DNA of 64,000 bases, taken from the NCBI GenBank assembly GCA_020354625.1, contig CP070651.1, forward strand, positions 1,623,519 through 1,687,518, given 5' to 3'. Positions 1 to 8,645 of this stretch are shown one piece after another. Origin of the DNA: Trueperaceae bacterium. GTDB lineage: Bacteria > Deinococcota > Deinococci > Deinococcales > Trueperaceae. Position 1 is the stretch's first letter. The number at the start of each line of letters is the position of its first letter. Both the position numbers and the translations under genes were made by a program. The notes beneath the pieces were generated by a model. The model ran no database searches and was not told the origin of the DNA. It saw only the letters and a program-made list of their open reading frames with translations.

Positions 1-897
1 ATCGGCCTCTGTCTCCCTGACGAAGGGTCGTTGCTCGAAGCGCTCGAGCTCGTCGCGCAGACAGGTCTCGTCACCGCGGTTCACGCCGAGAGCAGTCCAC
101 TTTTGAAGCACCTCTCAGAGAAACTGATCGCGACGGGACGGAACGACCCTGCTACCCACGGCGAGTCTCGTCCGCCGGTGGTAGAGGCGCTCGCGATCGC
201 CAAGCTCCTGACCCTGAACGAAACCGTCGGTGCGCCCGTGCACATCGCTCACGTGACCTCGCGCCATGCGCTCGCAGCCCTGAGCTCGTTCGCAGCCGCC
301 GGCATGGACGTAACGGGAGAGACCTGCCCGCAGTATCTCTTTTTCACCCAAGAGGCGCTCGAGCGCCACGGCTCCTATGCCAAGATCAACCCTCCCTTGA
401 GAACCGAAGACGATCAGGAGGCGCTTTGGGAGGCCCTTCGTGATGGGACGCTGCTCAGCGTCACCACCGATCACTCCCCTTTTACGGTGGATGAGAAGGA
501 GAAGGCGCGAACCGATATCTGGGCGGCGCCGCCGGGGGCGCCAGGCGTCGAGGAGTTGGTACCCGGTATGCTCCATGCTGCGGCGACCGGTCGCCTAAGC
601 CTGGAGCGAGCGGTCGATCTCCTTAGCACCAACGGAGCGAAGCGTTTTGGACTCTACCCCAAAAAAGGAGCTGGGTTGGTGGGTGCCGATGCCGATCTCA
701 TAATCGCCGATCTAGAGGCAACGACGACGATTCGCAAGGCAGAACTCTTTACCATGGCCCGTGAATGCGACTACCTATACGACGGCATGACCTTTCAGGG
801 CAAGGTCGAAAGGACGATTTTGGGTGGCCGCACCGTGTTTGTCGATGGTGAGGTTACCGGTGAACCGGGTTGGGGATCGTTCGTGCGGCCCTTGTAA
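1..897 (+). CDS. Allantoinase/dihydroorotase-family amidohydrolase (5' end cut off)
   Basis: C-terminal about 298 residues of a cyclic amidohydrolase; the frame is open from base 1, so the start lies left of the window. The protein carries the family signature GETCPQYL near the middle and TDHSPF further on, whose Asp and His belong to the binuclear metal site of the allantoinase/hydantoinase/dihydroorotase superfamily. HVTSRHAL supplies another expected metal-site His. These enzymes hydrolyse cyclic amides (allantoin, hydantoins, dihydropyrimidines, dihydroorotate) in the cytosol. TDHSPF favours allantoinase over pyrimidine dihydroorotase, and the neighbouring amide-catabolism genes agree, but exact substrate is inference. 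It is followed by a 140-bp gap with a candidate operator before the next gene. Confidence 0.85.
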   Translation: MGLCLPDEGSLLEALELVAQTGLVTAVHAESSPLLKHLSEKLIATGRNDPATHGESRPPVVEALAIAKLLTLNETVGAPVHIAHVTSRHALAALSSFAAAGMDVTGETCPQYLFFTQEALERHGSYAKINPPLRTEDDQEALWEALRDGTLLSVTTDHSPFTVDEKEKARTDIWAAPPGAPGVEELVPGMLHAAATGRLSLERAVDLLSTNGAKRFGLYPKKGAGLVGADADLIIADLEATTTIRKAELFTMARECDYLYDGMTFQGKVERTILGGRTVFVDGEVTGEPGWGSFVRPL

Positions 898-962
898 GTC
901 GATCGCCAATCCAGCTTGGGCTGACCCGATGGCGCACGGTTTGCCTCGCGTGTCGACTTCAT

Positions 963-974
963 GTAATATATCAC
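963..974. promoter_or_regulatory. Candidate operator, TGATATATTA type (site 1)
   Basis: GTAATATATCAC lies about 70 bases upstream of the aldo/keto reductase start. Its exact reverse complement occurs at 8512-8523, and the closely related TGATATATCA occurs at 29585-29594 and 39261-39270. AT-rich palindromes of this size fit a dimeric FCD-type GntR repressor, and one is encoded at 28895-29623. That link is inference. Confidence 0.4.
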
Positions 975-1040
975 GTACTATCTTACACAGGTGGTGCCGG
1001 ACCTCTTTCCGGCCAAGAAGACTGCTGAGAGGGAGATGGG

Positions 1041-2048
1041 ATGGAGTATCGAACCTTAGGTGGCACCGGGGTCAAGATCGCCCCTTTGGCTCTTGGGACA
1101 GCTAATTTTGCCGATCCAACGCCAGAAGACGAAGCTGGGCGGATCGTCGACGCCGCTATCGAGGCCGGCATCAACCTCATCGATACGGCCGACGCCTACG
1201 CAGCCGGTGAAAGCGAGCGGTTCTTGGGGAAGGCGCTCAAGCGAAACGGGATGCGAGAGCGCGTGTTGGTTGCCACCAAGGCGCACTATCCGACAGGGGC
1301 GGGGCCGAACGATCAGGGAAATACCCGCTTGCACCTCATCAAGGCTTGTCAGGCGTCTTTATCACGTTTGCAGGTCGATACCATCGATCTCTACCAACTG
1401 CACAGGCACGATCCGAACACGCCCGTAGAGGAGACGCTCGCTGCCCTAACCGATCTTGTCCGGTGGGGAATGGTGCGCTACATCGGTTGTTCGACCCACC
1501 CGGCTTGGCGGGTACAGCAAGCCCTGATGGTGAGCGAGCTCAAGGGTTATGTGCGCTTTGTCAGCGAACAACCGCCTTATAATTTGCTGGATCGCCGTAT
1601 CGAGAACGAGCTCGTACCTCTGTGCCAGGAAAACGGTTTGGGGCTCATGCCCTGGTCACCGATGGCCATGGGGATCTTGGCTGGTCGCTACTCTGAGCAG
1701 GATGGTTTCCCCGCGCAGTCGAGGGCAGCGCTGCGTGGGGGCATCTATGCCGACCGCGTCACGCCGCGAGGGATCGCCGTCGGAGACGCTTTTGTGAAGC
1801 TCGCGGCTGAGGTGGGTATTTCGGCGGCGCAGCTCGCCAACCTCTGGGTCAAGGACCAACCGGGCATTACCGCCCCGCTGATCGGTCCCAGAACCGTTGA
1901 ACAACTCGAGCACCTTCTCCCGGTACTCGAGATGACACTCGATCCCGAGGTGGCCGAGGCGTGTGATGTGTTGGTGCCTCCGGGTAGTGTGGTGGCCAAC
2001 TTCCATAATTCGGCACCGTGGATGAAGATGCGTATCGTAGAGGCGTAA
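1041..2048 (+). CDS. Aldo/keto reductase
   Basis: 335 residues, the usual length for the family. This NADPH-dependent cytosolic oxidoreductase folds as a TIM barrel. The catalytic tetrad is visible: Asp and Tyr in [11 protein letters not shown] (near 50-57), Lys in VATKAHYP (near 80) and His in LYQLHRHDP (near 120). The C-terminal part holds the expected cofactor-binding stretch around [11 protein letters not shown]. The ATG at 1041 follows a purine-rich GAGGGAGATGGG ribosome site. The next gene starts 17 bases after the stop, so the two are probably cotranscribed. The substrate cannot be read from sequence. Confidence 0.92.
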   Translation: MEYRTLGGTGVKIAPLALGTANFADPTPEDEAGRIVDAAIEAGINLIDTADAYAAGESERFLGKALKRNGMRERVLVATKAHYPTGAGPNDQGNTRLHLIKACQASLSRLQVDTIDLYQLHRHDPNTPVEETLAALTDLVRWGMVRYIGCSTHPAWRVQQALMVSELKGYVRFVSEQPPYNLLDRRIENELVPLCQENGLGLMPWSPMAMGILAGRYSEQDGFPAQSRAALRGGIYADRVTPRGIAVGDAFVKLAAEVGISAAQLANLWVKDQPGITAPLIGPRTVEQLEHLLPVLEMTLDPEVAEACDVLVPPGSVVANFHNSAPWMKMRIVEA

Positions 2049-2065
2049 CGGAGAGGAGAGTAAGG

Positions 2066-2500
2066 GTGGCACTCATCAAAGTAGAGTTCGAAAGAGGTGG
2101 GGCCTTCCAGGCGAGGCTTTTGGAACAAGAGGCTCCAAAGACTTGTCGGGTGATTAAGGAACGGCTTCCATTCAGTTACCGGTTTCATCAGAGCATTATT
2201 TCGGGTCAGGCACTGGTGACCTTGCCACCGGATCTGACCGTGGAACCGGAGAACCAGTGGGTGGCCGGAACCCCGCCTGGGACGTTAGCCTTTCTGGTTA
2301 AAGACGAGGCGCGTTTGGTCCCAGACGAGATCTACATCGCCTACGGGATCTTTATTTCCCGGGGACTGATGGTGGATATGAAGCAGCCCGTCAACGTCTT
2401 TGCCCGTATCGAGACCGATCTCGAGGAGCTGGCCGTTGTCGGCAAGCGTGTTCTCATGGAGGGTGCCGAGCTGGTTACCTTCAGCCTCGTTTCTCCTTGA
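2066..2500 (+). CDS. DUF3830 family protein (cyclophilin-like fold)
   Basis: 144 residues. The GTG at 2066 is chosen because GAGAGGAG lies 7 bases before it; the frame is open further upstream but would then overlap the previous gene. The sequence has the hallmarks of DUF3830: an N-terminal FERGGAFQARLLEQEAPKTC strand-helix unit, the conserved IKERLPF, then a GTLAFL...EIYIAYG segment and a C-terminal Gly-Ala motif (EGAELVTF). DUF3830 proteins adopt a small cyclophilin-like barrel and are often found beside amide-hydrolysing genes. Their biochemical role is unknown to me. Here the gene sits between an oxidoreductase and an amino acid importer. Confidence 0.8.
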   Translation: MALIKVEFERGGAFQARLLEQEAPKTCRVIKERLPFSYRFHQSIISGQALVTLPPDLTVEPENQWVAGTPPGTLAFLVKDEARLVPDEIYIAYGIFISRGLMVDMKQPVNVFARIETDLEELAVVGKRVLMEGAELVTFSLVSP

Positions 2501-2744
2501 GTGATATTCTCAGGCACGTGCTCGCGTCTTCCAAATCGTCGGTCGTTGAGCTCGGCAGCGCCAAGTCGATTGACGAGTGCGAGCTACAGCCGAGGCATTC
2601 AGTCAGCGTGAGTACGGTACGGAATAGCCGGCTCAAAGGGAGGTGGAGGAGGAAATCGGCCTGCGTTTGGCGTATGCTTATGCTCTAGAGATTCTACGGT
2701 TTTCGGTTTCGCTTATGGGTACAATCACGAAGGGAGTCGACACG

Positions 2745-3587
2745 ATGAAAACACCTCGCACAGTCAAGATTCATGGGTTGCTCAAAGGGGCGATCGCCGG
2801 CTTGCTACTCTTTTCACTCCTCGCCTTTGCGGTAGCTCAGGATGGGCCACCCACCCTGCGCCCGGGGAAGTTGATCATGGCGATCAACGCCACCATCCCG
2901 CCGGTTCAATTCATCGACGAGCAGGGTAACCTGGTCGGCATGCGGGTCGACCTGGGTGAAGAGATCGCCCGCCGCTTGGGGCTTGAAGCCGAGTGGGTGA
3001 ATATCCAGTTCGAGGCGATGATCCCCGGACTTCAAGGGGACCGCTGGGACATGATCAACACCGGGCTTTTTTACACCGGTGAACGAGCCGAAATAATGGA
3101 ACTCGTCCCTTATGAGCTGCAAGCCATCAGTATCTCGGTACCTGCGGGCAACCCCGGTACGATTGACTCGACGGAAGATCTGGCGGGCATGTCGATCGCT
3201 GTCGAGGTCGCCGGTTACGAAGAGCGTAATATTCGTGAGATCAACGATAGCCAAGTCGCCAACGGGCTCGAGTCGATGGATATCCGTACCTTCAACACCT
3301 TCGCCGACGCCTACCAGGCGCTTCGTGCCGGTCAGGTCGATGCGACTGTCAGCGTCGACGCCACCGCCAAGTTCTTCCAGGATCGCGGTGATTTCGAGCG
3401 GGCCATCTCCGGTCTGCGCGGTTCGCCGGCATCGCTCGCCTTCAAAGACACCGAGCTCGCCCAAGCAGTGGCCGATGTGATGAACGAAATGCTCGAGGAC
3501 GGTTTCTACGATGAGCTGTTCGACCGCTGGGGCGTCGCCAAGATCCAGGGCTGGGAGATGTGGAACGGGCAGTTTGAAGTTTTCTAA
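2745..3587 (+). CDS. Polar amino acid ABC transporter, substrate-binding protein
   Basis: 280 residues from the ATG at 2745, which has AAGGGAG upstream and opens on a classic Sec signal peptide: basic MKTPRTVKIHG, a hydrophobic core LLLFSLLAFA, and cleavage near AVAQD. The mature part is a family 3 solute-binding protein, with GKLIMAINATIPPVQFIDE at the N-terminus, a DLGEEIARRLG helix, and the AGMSIAVEVAGYEE hinge with AGQVDATVSVD in the second lobe. It would bind an amino acid or related small ligand outside the membrane and deliver it to the permease and ATPase that follow. A strong hairpin at 3625-3657 separates it from the permease gene. Confidence 0.92.
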   Translation: MKTPRTVKIHGLLKGAIAGLLLFSLLAFAVAQDGPPTLRPGKLIMAINATIPPVQFIDEQGNLVGMRVDLGEEIARRLGLEAEWVNIQFEAMIPGLQGDRWDMINTGLFYTGERAEIMELVPYELQAISISVPAGNPGTIDSTEDLAGMSIAVEVAGYEERNIREINDSQVANGLESMDIRTFNTFADAYQALRAGQVDATVSVDATAKFFQDRGDFERAISGLRGSPASLAFKDTELAQAVADVMNEMLEDGFYDELFDRWGVAKIQGWEMWNGQFEVF

Positions 3588-3624
3588 AGACACCTATGGA
3601 ACCCGCTTGACCTGATAGGTCGCT

Positions 3625-3657
3625 GTTGAACCGTCCGGGCTGACCGGGCGGTTCAAC
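3625..3657 (+). other. Intercistronic hairpin between binding-protein and permease genes
   Basis: The arms GTTGAACCGTCCGG (3625-3638) and CCGGGCGGTTCAAC (3644-3657) pair over 14 positions with one G-T, around a 5-base loop. No T-run follows, so it looks more like a 3'-end stabiliser or partial attenuator than an intrinsic terminator. The same arrangement recurs in the other four importer operons of the window. Confidence 0.7.
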
Positions 3658-3695
3658 TGAAGGTGGCGTCCACTCGGTTTGGAGAGACACGTGCG

Positions 3696-4415
3696 ATGAA
3701 AGCCTGGGATTGGCCGGCCTTTTTCGAGTACCTCACCAGCCCCTTTCTGATGATGGGGGCCTGGACCACGATCTGGCTCACCGTCGTCTCGATGGTGATC
3801 GGACTCGTCCTCGGGCTCATAACGGCGCTGATGCGCTTATCTGGAATCCCTGTTCTGGTCGCCATCGCCAGGTTCTACACCTGGCTCTGGCGGGGTACCC
3901 CACTTTTGGTTCAGCTCATTATCATCTTTACCGGACTCCCGCAGCTCGGTATCCGCCTCAACGTGGTGCAGTCTGCCTTGATCGGCCTCGGGGTCAACGA
4001 AGGTGCCTATATCTCCGAGATCATACGGGCCGGAATCCAGTCGGTGTCTCGTGGACAGTTCGATGCCGCCCGCGCACTGGGCATGAACTTCCCTACCATG
4101 ATGCGGGTGGTGATCTTGCCGCAGGCGGCTAGGGTGATCATTCCCCCCTTGGGCAACAACTTCAACGGTCTTTTAAAGACCTCTTCACTCGCATCGGTGA
4201 TCTCGATGGAAGAGCTCTTGAGGCGTTCACAGATGCTCACTCAGGTTCAATTCAGAGTGCTCGAGATCTTTGTGGTCGCAGCTATCTTTTACCTGATTAT
4301 GACTACGATCTGGGGTGTGATACAGGGCCGACTCGAGAACTATTTCGGTCGCGGTCATGCTGCCTCGGCCAGGCGCACGGCCAAAGCGGTGCTCGATGAA
4401 CAGGATGCGCGGTGA
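3696..4415 (+). CDS. Polar amino acid ABC transporter, permease
   Basis: 239 residues starting at the ATG at 3696, preceded by GGAGAGAC. This is an inner-membrane permease of the His/Glu/Gln/Arg/opine type, with several hydrophobic segments ([19 protein letters not shown] and others). The cytoplasmic EAA-like loop that contacts the ATPase is visible as [27 protein letters not shown] around residues 120-145. A single permease gene implies a homodimeric channel. It lies between the binding protein and the ATPase, and its stop is 10 bases before the ATPase start. Confidence 0.92.
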   Translation: MKAWDWPAFFEYLTSPFLMMGAWTTIWLTVVSMVIGLVLGLITALMRLSGIPVLVAIARFYTWLWRGTPLLVQLIIIFTGLPQLGIRLNVVQSALIGLGVNEGAYISEIIRAGIQSVSRGQFDAARALGMNFPTMMRVVILPQAARVIIPPLGNNFNGLLKTSSLASVISMEELLRRSQMLTQVQFRVLEIFVVAAIFYLIMTTIWGVIQGRLENYFGRGHAASARRTAKAVLDEQDAR

Positions 4416-4425
4416 GGTGGGTGTG

Positions 4426-5199
4426 ATGTCGACAACGTACCCAATGGTACGCGTAGAGAAAGTCGATAAGTATTTTGGTGATCTGCATGTGCTTCGCAAC
4501 GTCGATCTCGAGATCCAGAACTCGGAAGTGGTGGTGGTTATCGGTCCGAGCGGTTCGGGAAAAAGCACCCTGCTTCGCTGTCTTAACCACCTCGAGAAGA
4601 TCGACCACGGACGTATCGAGATCGATGGCCGCCTGATCGGCTACCGGGAGGTAAACGGCCGGCCGTTGGAACTCTCCGAGTCCCAAGTAGCCAAGCACCG
4701 CCGCGATATCGGCATGGTCTTTCAGCAGTTCAACCTCTTTCCGCATCTTAACGCCCTCGAGAACATCGCTGCGGCCCCCATCAACGTGCTAAAAAAAGAC
4801 CGGAACGCAGCCCACGCCCAAGCCAGGGAGCTACTGGCGCTCGTGGGCCTGCCGGAAAAAGAGCAGAGCTATCCGGAGCAGCTCTCAGGCGGCCAGCAGC
4901 AGCGGGTGGCGATCGCTCGTGCGCTGGCTATGGAACCGAAGCTGATGCTCTTCGACGAACCCACCTCAGCGCTCGATCCGGAGATGATCAAGGAAGTGCT
5001 CGACGTGATGATCGACCTCTCCCAAAAGGGCATGACCATGGTGGTCGTTACCCACGAGATGGGCTTCGCCAGGGCCGCCGCCGACCGGGTCGTCTTTATG
5101 GATGAGGGGCAGATCGTAGAAGAAGCCACTCCAGAGGACTTTTTCGAGCGCCCCAAACACCAGCGTACCAAACTGTTCCTTAGCCAAATTTTGCCGTAA
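4426..5199 (+). CDS. Polar amino acid ABC transporter, ATP-binding protein
   Basis: 257 residues from the ATG at 4426 (GAGGTGGG upstream); an earlier in-frame start would run back into the permease gene. All nucleotide-binding motifs are present: Walker [10 protein letters not shown] (near 38), the Q-loop [15 protein letters not shown], the signature LSGGQQQR, Walker [14 protein letters not shown] and the switch His in VVTHEMGF. This is the GlnQ/HisP subfamily that powers amino acid uptake. It is the only importer ATPase in the window that sits in an operon with its own permease and binding protein. Its stop codon is also the first bases of a repeat element. Confidence 0.95.
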   Translation: MSTTYPMVRVEKVDKYFGDLHVLRNVDLEIQNSEVVVVIGPSGSGKSTLLRCLNHLEKIDHGRIEIDGRLIGYREVNGRPLELSESQVAKHRRDIGMVFQQFNLFPHLNALENIAAAPINVLKKDRNAAHAQARELLALVGLPEKEQSYPEQLSGGQQQRVAIARALAMEPKLMLFDEPTSALDPEMIKEVLDVMIDLSQKGMTMVVVTHEMGFARAAADRVVFMDEGQIVEEATPEDFFERPKHQRTKLFLSQILP

Positions 5200-5413
5200 T
5201 GGGTAATGAGGAATGCGTGGGTCGCCTGCAAACGGCAGTGCAGAAAGAGTCTTGCCCAAGTACGGTTCTACAACAAGCGTGCTATATAAACGGTCGTGGA
5301 TCATCTGCGTGTTACCCAATAAATGAATGGGTTCGATCCGTACCCTTTGCAGCACCCACCACCCATCACCCATTTCCCATCACCATATTTCTCATAACTC
5401 ATCTCTCATCACT
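5197..5413. repeat. Heptanucleotide-repeat element, copy 1
   Basis: The left arm (5197-5221) reads TAATGGGTAATGAGGAATGC and ends in GTGGG. The right arm (about 5353-5413) is a run of degenerate 7-base units of the form CACCCAT / NNCTCAT. The arms are roughly reverse complements, with a unique centre of about 130 bases between them. A second, cleaner element with the same arms but an unrelated centre lies at 13832-13983. The left arm begins with the stop codon of the preceding ATPase gene. No coding sequence fits in this gap. Confidence 0.65.
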
Positions 5414-5456
5414 ATTCTTGCTCTGATATCCTGATCTACCTAGCGGATCCCAAGCC

Positions 5457-6374
5457 ATGGACTCCCCAAGCATTCACACTGTTCTCGGCCCCGTGCCTCC
5501 CGAGTCGCTCGGCCGCACGCTGATGCACGAGCACATCTTTTGCGATTTCTACCGCGTCACCGGTGATTTGAACCATCTTCTCAACGACCGAGCGCTCGCC
5601 TGCGAGGAGCTCGCGTACCTTACAAGAGCTGGGGGCTCCGCATTGGTGGAGTGCACCACACCCGATTTCGGTCGTGACCCCGAGGGACTCCAACACGTTT
5701 CTAGAGAGACGGGCCTCCACATCGTGATGGGGACCGGTTGGTACCGGCAACCTTTCTATCCTCCTGAAGTCGACCGTCTCAGCGTAAACGAGTTGGCCGA
5801 AATCATGGTGCAGGAGCTGACCGTGGGGGTGGGGGAGACGGGGATATGCGCCGGGATCATCGGCGAGATCGGCGTCCACCTCGACTATGCCACCGCTCAG
5901 GAAGAGCGCGTCTTGCGAGCGGCAGCGAGGGCCCAGCGCACCACAGGAGCGCCGCTCACCACCCACGCCTCGATGTATCCTGTCGGGCTGGTGCAGCTCG
6001 AGATCCTGCGCGAAGAGGGTGTGGACCTTTCGAGGGTAATCGTCGGACACTGCGATACCTATTTAGAGCTCGACTACCACCTCAACATCCTCGAACAAGG
6101 TGCCTATGTCCAATTCGACACCGTGGCCAGGACCCATATGAACCCCGACGAGCGGCGGGCCGAGACGCTGGTCGAGCTGTTGCGGCGCGGCTGGGGCGAG
6201 CGGCTTCTGCTCTCGAGCGACCGCTGTCACCGGAGCGATCTCATGGCGTTTGGTGGTCCCGGCTACGACGTGGTCTTAACCCGGTTTTTCGACACCCTCC
6301 GGAGGCTTGGCGTTTCCGAGAGTGAGCTGGTCTTGATGAGCGAAGTGAACCCCAGGCGCGTGCTGGCCTGGTGA
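5457..6374 (+). CDS. Phosphotriesterase-like metal-dependent hydrolase
   Basis: 305 residues, amidohydrolase superfamily, phosphotriesterase-like branch. Metal-site residues are in place: MHEHIF near residue 21 (HxH), a Glu in IIGEIG near 141 where some members carry a carboxylated Lys, THAS near 175, VGHCD near 203 and the Asp of SSDRCH near 260. In this branch a Glu bridge is typical of E. coli PHP-type homology proteins and lactonase-like enzymes. The ATG at 5457 is the first in-frame start and matches the family N-terminus (HTVLGPVPPESLGRTLMHEH). Activity on a lactone, amide or phosphoester is possible; the true substrate is unknown. Confidence 0.88.
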   Translation: MDSPSIHTVLGPVPPESLGRTLMHEHIFCDFYRVTGDLNHLLNDRALACEELAYLTRAGGSALVECTTPDFGRDPEGLQHVSRETGLHIVMGTGWYRQPFYPPEVDRLSVNELAEIMVQELTVGVGETGICAGIIGEIGVHLDYATAQEERVLRAAARAQRTTGAPLTTHASMYPVGLVQLEILREEGVDLSRVIVGHCDTYLELDYHLNILEQGAYVQFDTVARTHMNPDERRAETLVELLRRGWGERLLLSSDRCHRSDLMAFGGPGYDVVLTRFFDTLRRLGVSESELVLMSEVNPRRVLAW

Positions 6375-6386
6375 GGGTGCGGTAAG

Positions 6387-6806
6387 TTGGAGGTGTTCGA
6401 GCTAAGCTGTCCATTTACCTTGGGAGAGTACGCCCGCTCGTTTCTGGATGAAGCGAGGCTGCTTCTATCGTCCTCACTCACGGAGGATCGCTGGAAACAG
6501 GGCCTGCAGCGTTTGGAAAAGGCTGCCCGCGACGTCACCACGCTCTTCGAGAAACTCAAGGAGATCGAGAACCGCGATCTCCTCTACACACTCTATTCGT
6601 ATGTGTGGGAGGTCCGGCAGGAGTTCGCAGTGGTGGCGGGGTACTTGTTGTGGCGTCAGCGAGACAAAGCGCCCGGGCAACGTTTTGCTCGCTCCTATTT
6701 CCTTCCCAAAACCTACCTTGGCGGGCTGGTGGCAGAACTGCAGCGCCTCCTTCCACTCGACGATAAAGGGGAGATGGTACATGAACGCTCACAGCTCGAC
6801 GGCTAA
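6387..6806 (+). CDS. Small helical protein of unknown function
   Basis: 139 residues from a TTG at 6387, which has GAGGGTG 7 bases upstream. I do not recognise the family. The sequence is almost entirely amphipathic helix with no signal peptide or membrane segment: an N-terminal helix around FTLGEYARSFLDEARLL, a second around WKQGLQRLEKAARDV, and a third around LYTLYSYVWEVRQEFAVVAG. It follows the phosphotriesterase-like gene by 12 bases and overlaps the acetyltransferase gene by 26 bases, so translation of the three is probably coupled. It may be a helper or regulatory protein, but nothing in the sequence proves that. Confidence 0.6.
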   Translation: MEVFELSCPFTLGEYARSFLDEARLLLSSSLTEDRWKQGLQRLEKAARDVTTLFEKLKEIENRDLLYTLYSYVWEVRQEFAVVAGYLLWRQRDKAPGQRFARSYFLPKTYLGGLVAELQRLLPLDDKGEMVHERSQLDG

Positions 6807-7440
6807 AAACGAGAAGGAGAGCCGTTTTTGGATCCGGCCGTACCGGGACGCCGATTTCGAGGCGGTCTATCACGTGTGTCTCAAGACGGGCGATTCTGGA
6901 GAAGACGGCACCCACCTCTACGACGATCCGTTGATCCTAGGCCACGTCTACGTCGGCCCGTACGTCACGCTCGAGCCCGAACTCGCCTTTGTGCTCGAAG
7001 ACGAACTCGGGGTTTGTGGGTACGTGCTGGGCGCTTTGGATTCCGAGACGTTTTGGAAAGCGTATCTCGAAGAGTGGCTTCCTCGTATCCGCGAGTCCTG
7101 CCCCGATCCGGCCGGCGACCCCGCGATGTGGACGCCCACGGAAAAGCTCTACCACTTCGTGCACCATCCGACCGTGGAGGCTCCCCCGGAGGTCAGCGGT
7201 TACCCCGCACACCTCCACATCGATCTGTTGCCGCGAGCTCAGGGGCAGGGCAACGGCACGAAGATGATGCAGACGCTTTTGGACAAGCTGAAAGAGATGG
7301 GCTCCCCGGCCGTCTACCTCGGCATGAGCTCCGTCAACCACCGCGCGTACCGGTTCTATACCAAGCTCGGCTTCAAGGAGCTCTGCCGGGTGGGCTCAGG
7401 GGAGCCTCACACCGTCTATCTGGGGTTGAAGCTCAGCTGA
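6781..7440 (+). CDS. GNAT acetyltransferase resembling the O-GlcNAcase C-terminal domain
   Basis: 219 residues from the ATG at 6781 (AAAGGGGAGATG upstream). The GNAT core is seen in the AHLHIDLLPRAQGQGNGTKM segment near residue 145 (acetyl-CoA pyrophosphate loop, Q-x-x-G-x-G/N-type) and the C-terminal NHRAYRFYTKLGF motif. The N-terminal half, with IRPYRDADFEAVYHVC and a long insertion holding DSETFWKAYLEEWLP, resembles the HAT-like domain of eukaryotic O-GlcNAcase and its bacterial stand-alone relatives. That similarity is from memory of the family pattern. It would acetylate a small molecule or protein in the cytosol; the acceptor is unknown. Confidence 0.82.
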   Translation: MNAHSSTAKNEKESRFWIRPYRDADFEAVYHVCLKTGDSGEDGTHLYDDPLILGHVYVGPYVTLEPELAFVLEDELGVCGYVLGALDSETFWKAYLEEWLPRIRESCPDPAGDPAMWTPTEKLYHFVHHPTVEAPPEVSGYPAHLHIDLLPRAQGQGNGTKMMQTLLDKLKEMGSPAVYLGMSSVNHRAYRFYTKLGFKELCRVGSGEPHTVYLGLKLS

Positions 7441-7480
7441 GGCGTCGGTTTCCCGGTCAGTTGGGGATTGAGCGAGGGGT

Positions 7481-7511
7481 GATGGGCGTCGACCCATCGG
7501 GCATTTTTACC
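7481..7511 (+). terminator. Weak possible terminator after the acetyltransferase gene
   Basis: GATGGG (7481-7486) pairs with CCCATC (7493-7498) around a 6-base loop, and a short T-run follows at about 7504-7508. The stem is short and there are several bases between stem and T-run, so this is only a weak candidate. Confidence 0.3.
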
Positions 7512-7525
7512 GAAGCCTGCCTGCT

Positions 7526-7629
7526 TAAACCGTCTTTCGGTGATCGCAGCACTGCCAAGATCAATTGATCAGAGCGAGGTTAAGCAAAAGCGTGTAGTCG
7601 GCGTGACACGTGCACTGAAAACCGGTTTA
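7526..7629. repeat. 104-bp palindromic intergenic repeat, copy A
   Basis: It begins TAAACCGTCTTTCGGTG and ends CACTGAAAACCGGTTTA, so its ends are inverted repeats of each other. A second copy of exactly the same length lies at 40554-40657, with about 90 of 104 positions identical. The right terminus supplies the TAA stop codon (read on the minus strand at 7627-7629) of the SIS-domain gene. No transposase is near. It looks like a small mobile or REP/MITE-type element. Confidence 0.8.
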
Positions 7630-8361
7630 GAGGTGCCTGATGCGGCCGCGGTATCTCTCCACCAGCGCACGGTTGTGTTCGTTGGCCCCCGGCATGTTGC
7701 TGCTGATATAAACCGGGGCATCCACACCGTCTGACTCGAGGATGGCGACCGTTTCAGCCACCAGCGCGTTCCAGATGAATGCCCCCGCCACGGTGCTGGC
7801 CGAACCGGCCCTGAAGGCGTCCTGTTTGAAGGGGATCAGGGCGTCACCGGGCGGCACGTGGTTGTCGATCACGAAGTCGGCGACCTCGAGCAAGCCTACC
7901 CCGCTCTCTGAAGTGATGGGTGCCTGGCTGGCGTAGCGTCTCGACAAGACGGCGACCGTTATCACGCCACGCGCTTTGGCTTCCTCGACCACTTCGACCG
8001 GCAGCGCGTTGACGCCGCTATTGGAGAACACCACCAACACCGAACCGGGCTCGAGCGCGTAGCGGTCGAGCAGATTTGTTGCCTGTCCTGGCTGGCGCTC
8101 AAAGAAGCTGCCGGCTACCGCACCGGTTTCGAAGGTGGTGGTCGGCTCGAGGATGGCGTTCACGCAGGCGAGTCCGCCGGCGCGGTACATCCCTTCGCAG
8201 GCGAGCAGCGAGGAGTGGCCGGTTCCAAAGGTGTGGATGAGCCGATCGGCTGCGATGACCTCGGCAAAGACCACAGCGACCTCTTGCAACACACCGGTTT
8301 CATGCTGGCGGATCGACGCCAGGATGCCGAGCGTCTGTTCGAAATAGGCTTGGGATGACAT
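7627..8361 (-). CDS. SIS-domain sugar-phosphate binding protein (UPF0309-like)
   Basis: 244 residues, made of one sugar isomerase (SIS) domain. Characteristic segments are IHTFGTGHSSLLACEGMYRAGG near 40-60 (phosphate-binding Ser), VLVVFSNSGVNALPVEVVEEA near 115-135 and the C-terminal AFIWNALVAETVAIL helix. The family binds phosphorylated sugars such as amino sugar phosphates, either as isomerase/deaminase-like enzymes or as sensors. The ATG at 8361 follows CGAGGTGATCC. The gene is divergent from the M20-like gene, and the gap between them contains a candidate operator at 8512-8523. Its stop codon is part of a dispersed repeat. Exact reaction unknown. Confidence 0.85.
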   Translation of the reverse strand: MSSQAYFEQTLGILASIRQHETGVLQEVAVVFAEVIAADRLIHTFGTGHSSLLACEGMYRAGGLACVNAILEPTTTFETGAVAGSFFERQPGQATNLLDRYALEPGSVLVVFSNSGVNALPVEVVEEAKARGVITVAVLSRRYASQAPITSESGVGLLEVADFVIDNHVPPGDALIPFKQDAFRAGSASTVAGAFIWNALVAETVAILESDGVDAPVYISSNMPGANEHNRALVERYRGRIRHL

Positions 8362-8500
8362 GGATCACCTCGTTTTTGGCTCTTTTGATGACTTGAATCA
8401 GATTGACACACCATCTTACCTTGCGGCCTTTTTGTAGTCGAACCTCTGGGGGTGGAGATTGAGAACCTGAGCAGCTCAGGTTGCTCACCTACCAAACCCG

Positions 8501-8523
8501 TGATATCGTTGGTGATATATTAC
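8501..8523. promoter_or_regulatory. Candidate operator, TGATATATTA type (site 2)
   Basis: The core GTGATATATTAC at 8512-8523 is the exact reverse complement of 963-974. It is preceded by a second, shorter TGATATC 12 bases upstream (8501), giving a direct pair of GATAT half-sites one helical turn apart. The same pair with the same spacing occurs, in the opposite orientation, at 39261-39282. The site lies between the divergent SIS gene and the M20-like gene. No other structure is obvious in this 284-base gap. Confidence 0.45.
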
Positions 8524-8645
8524 GGAGCGTTTCGAGGTCCAAATAATGGGGTCGATGTCCCTATGATCTATGAGCCGGGTAGTCAGCCAAGGTGGAATCG
8601 TAACCTCTCGAGCGGTGTGCTCGTGTCAGCACCCAAGGTGAACCG

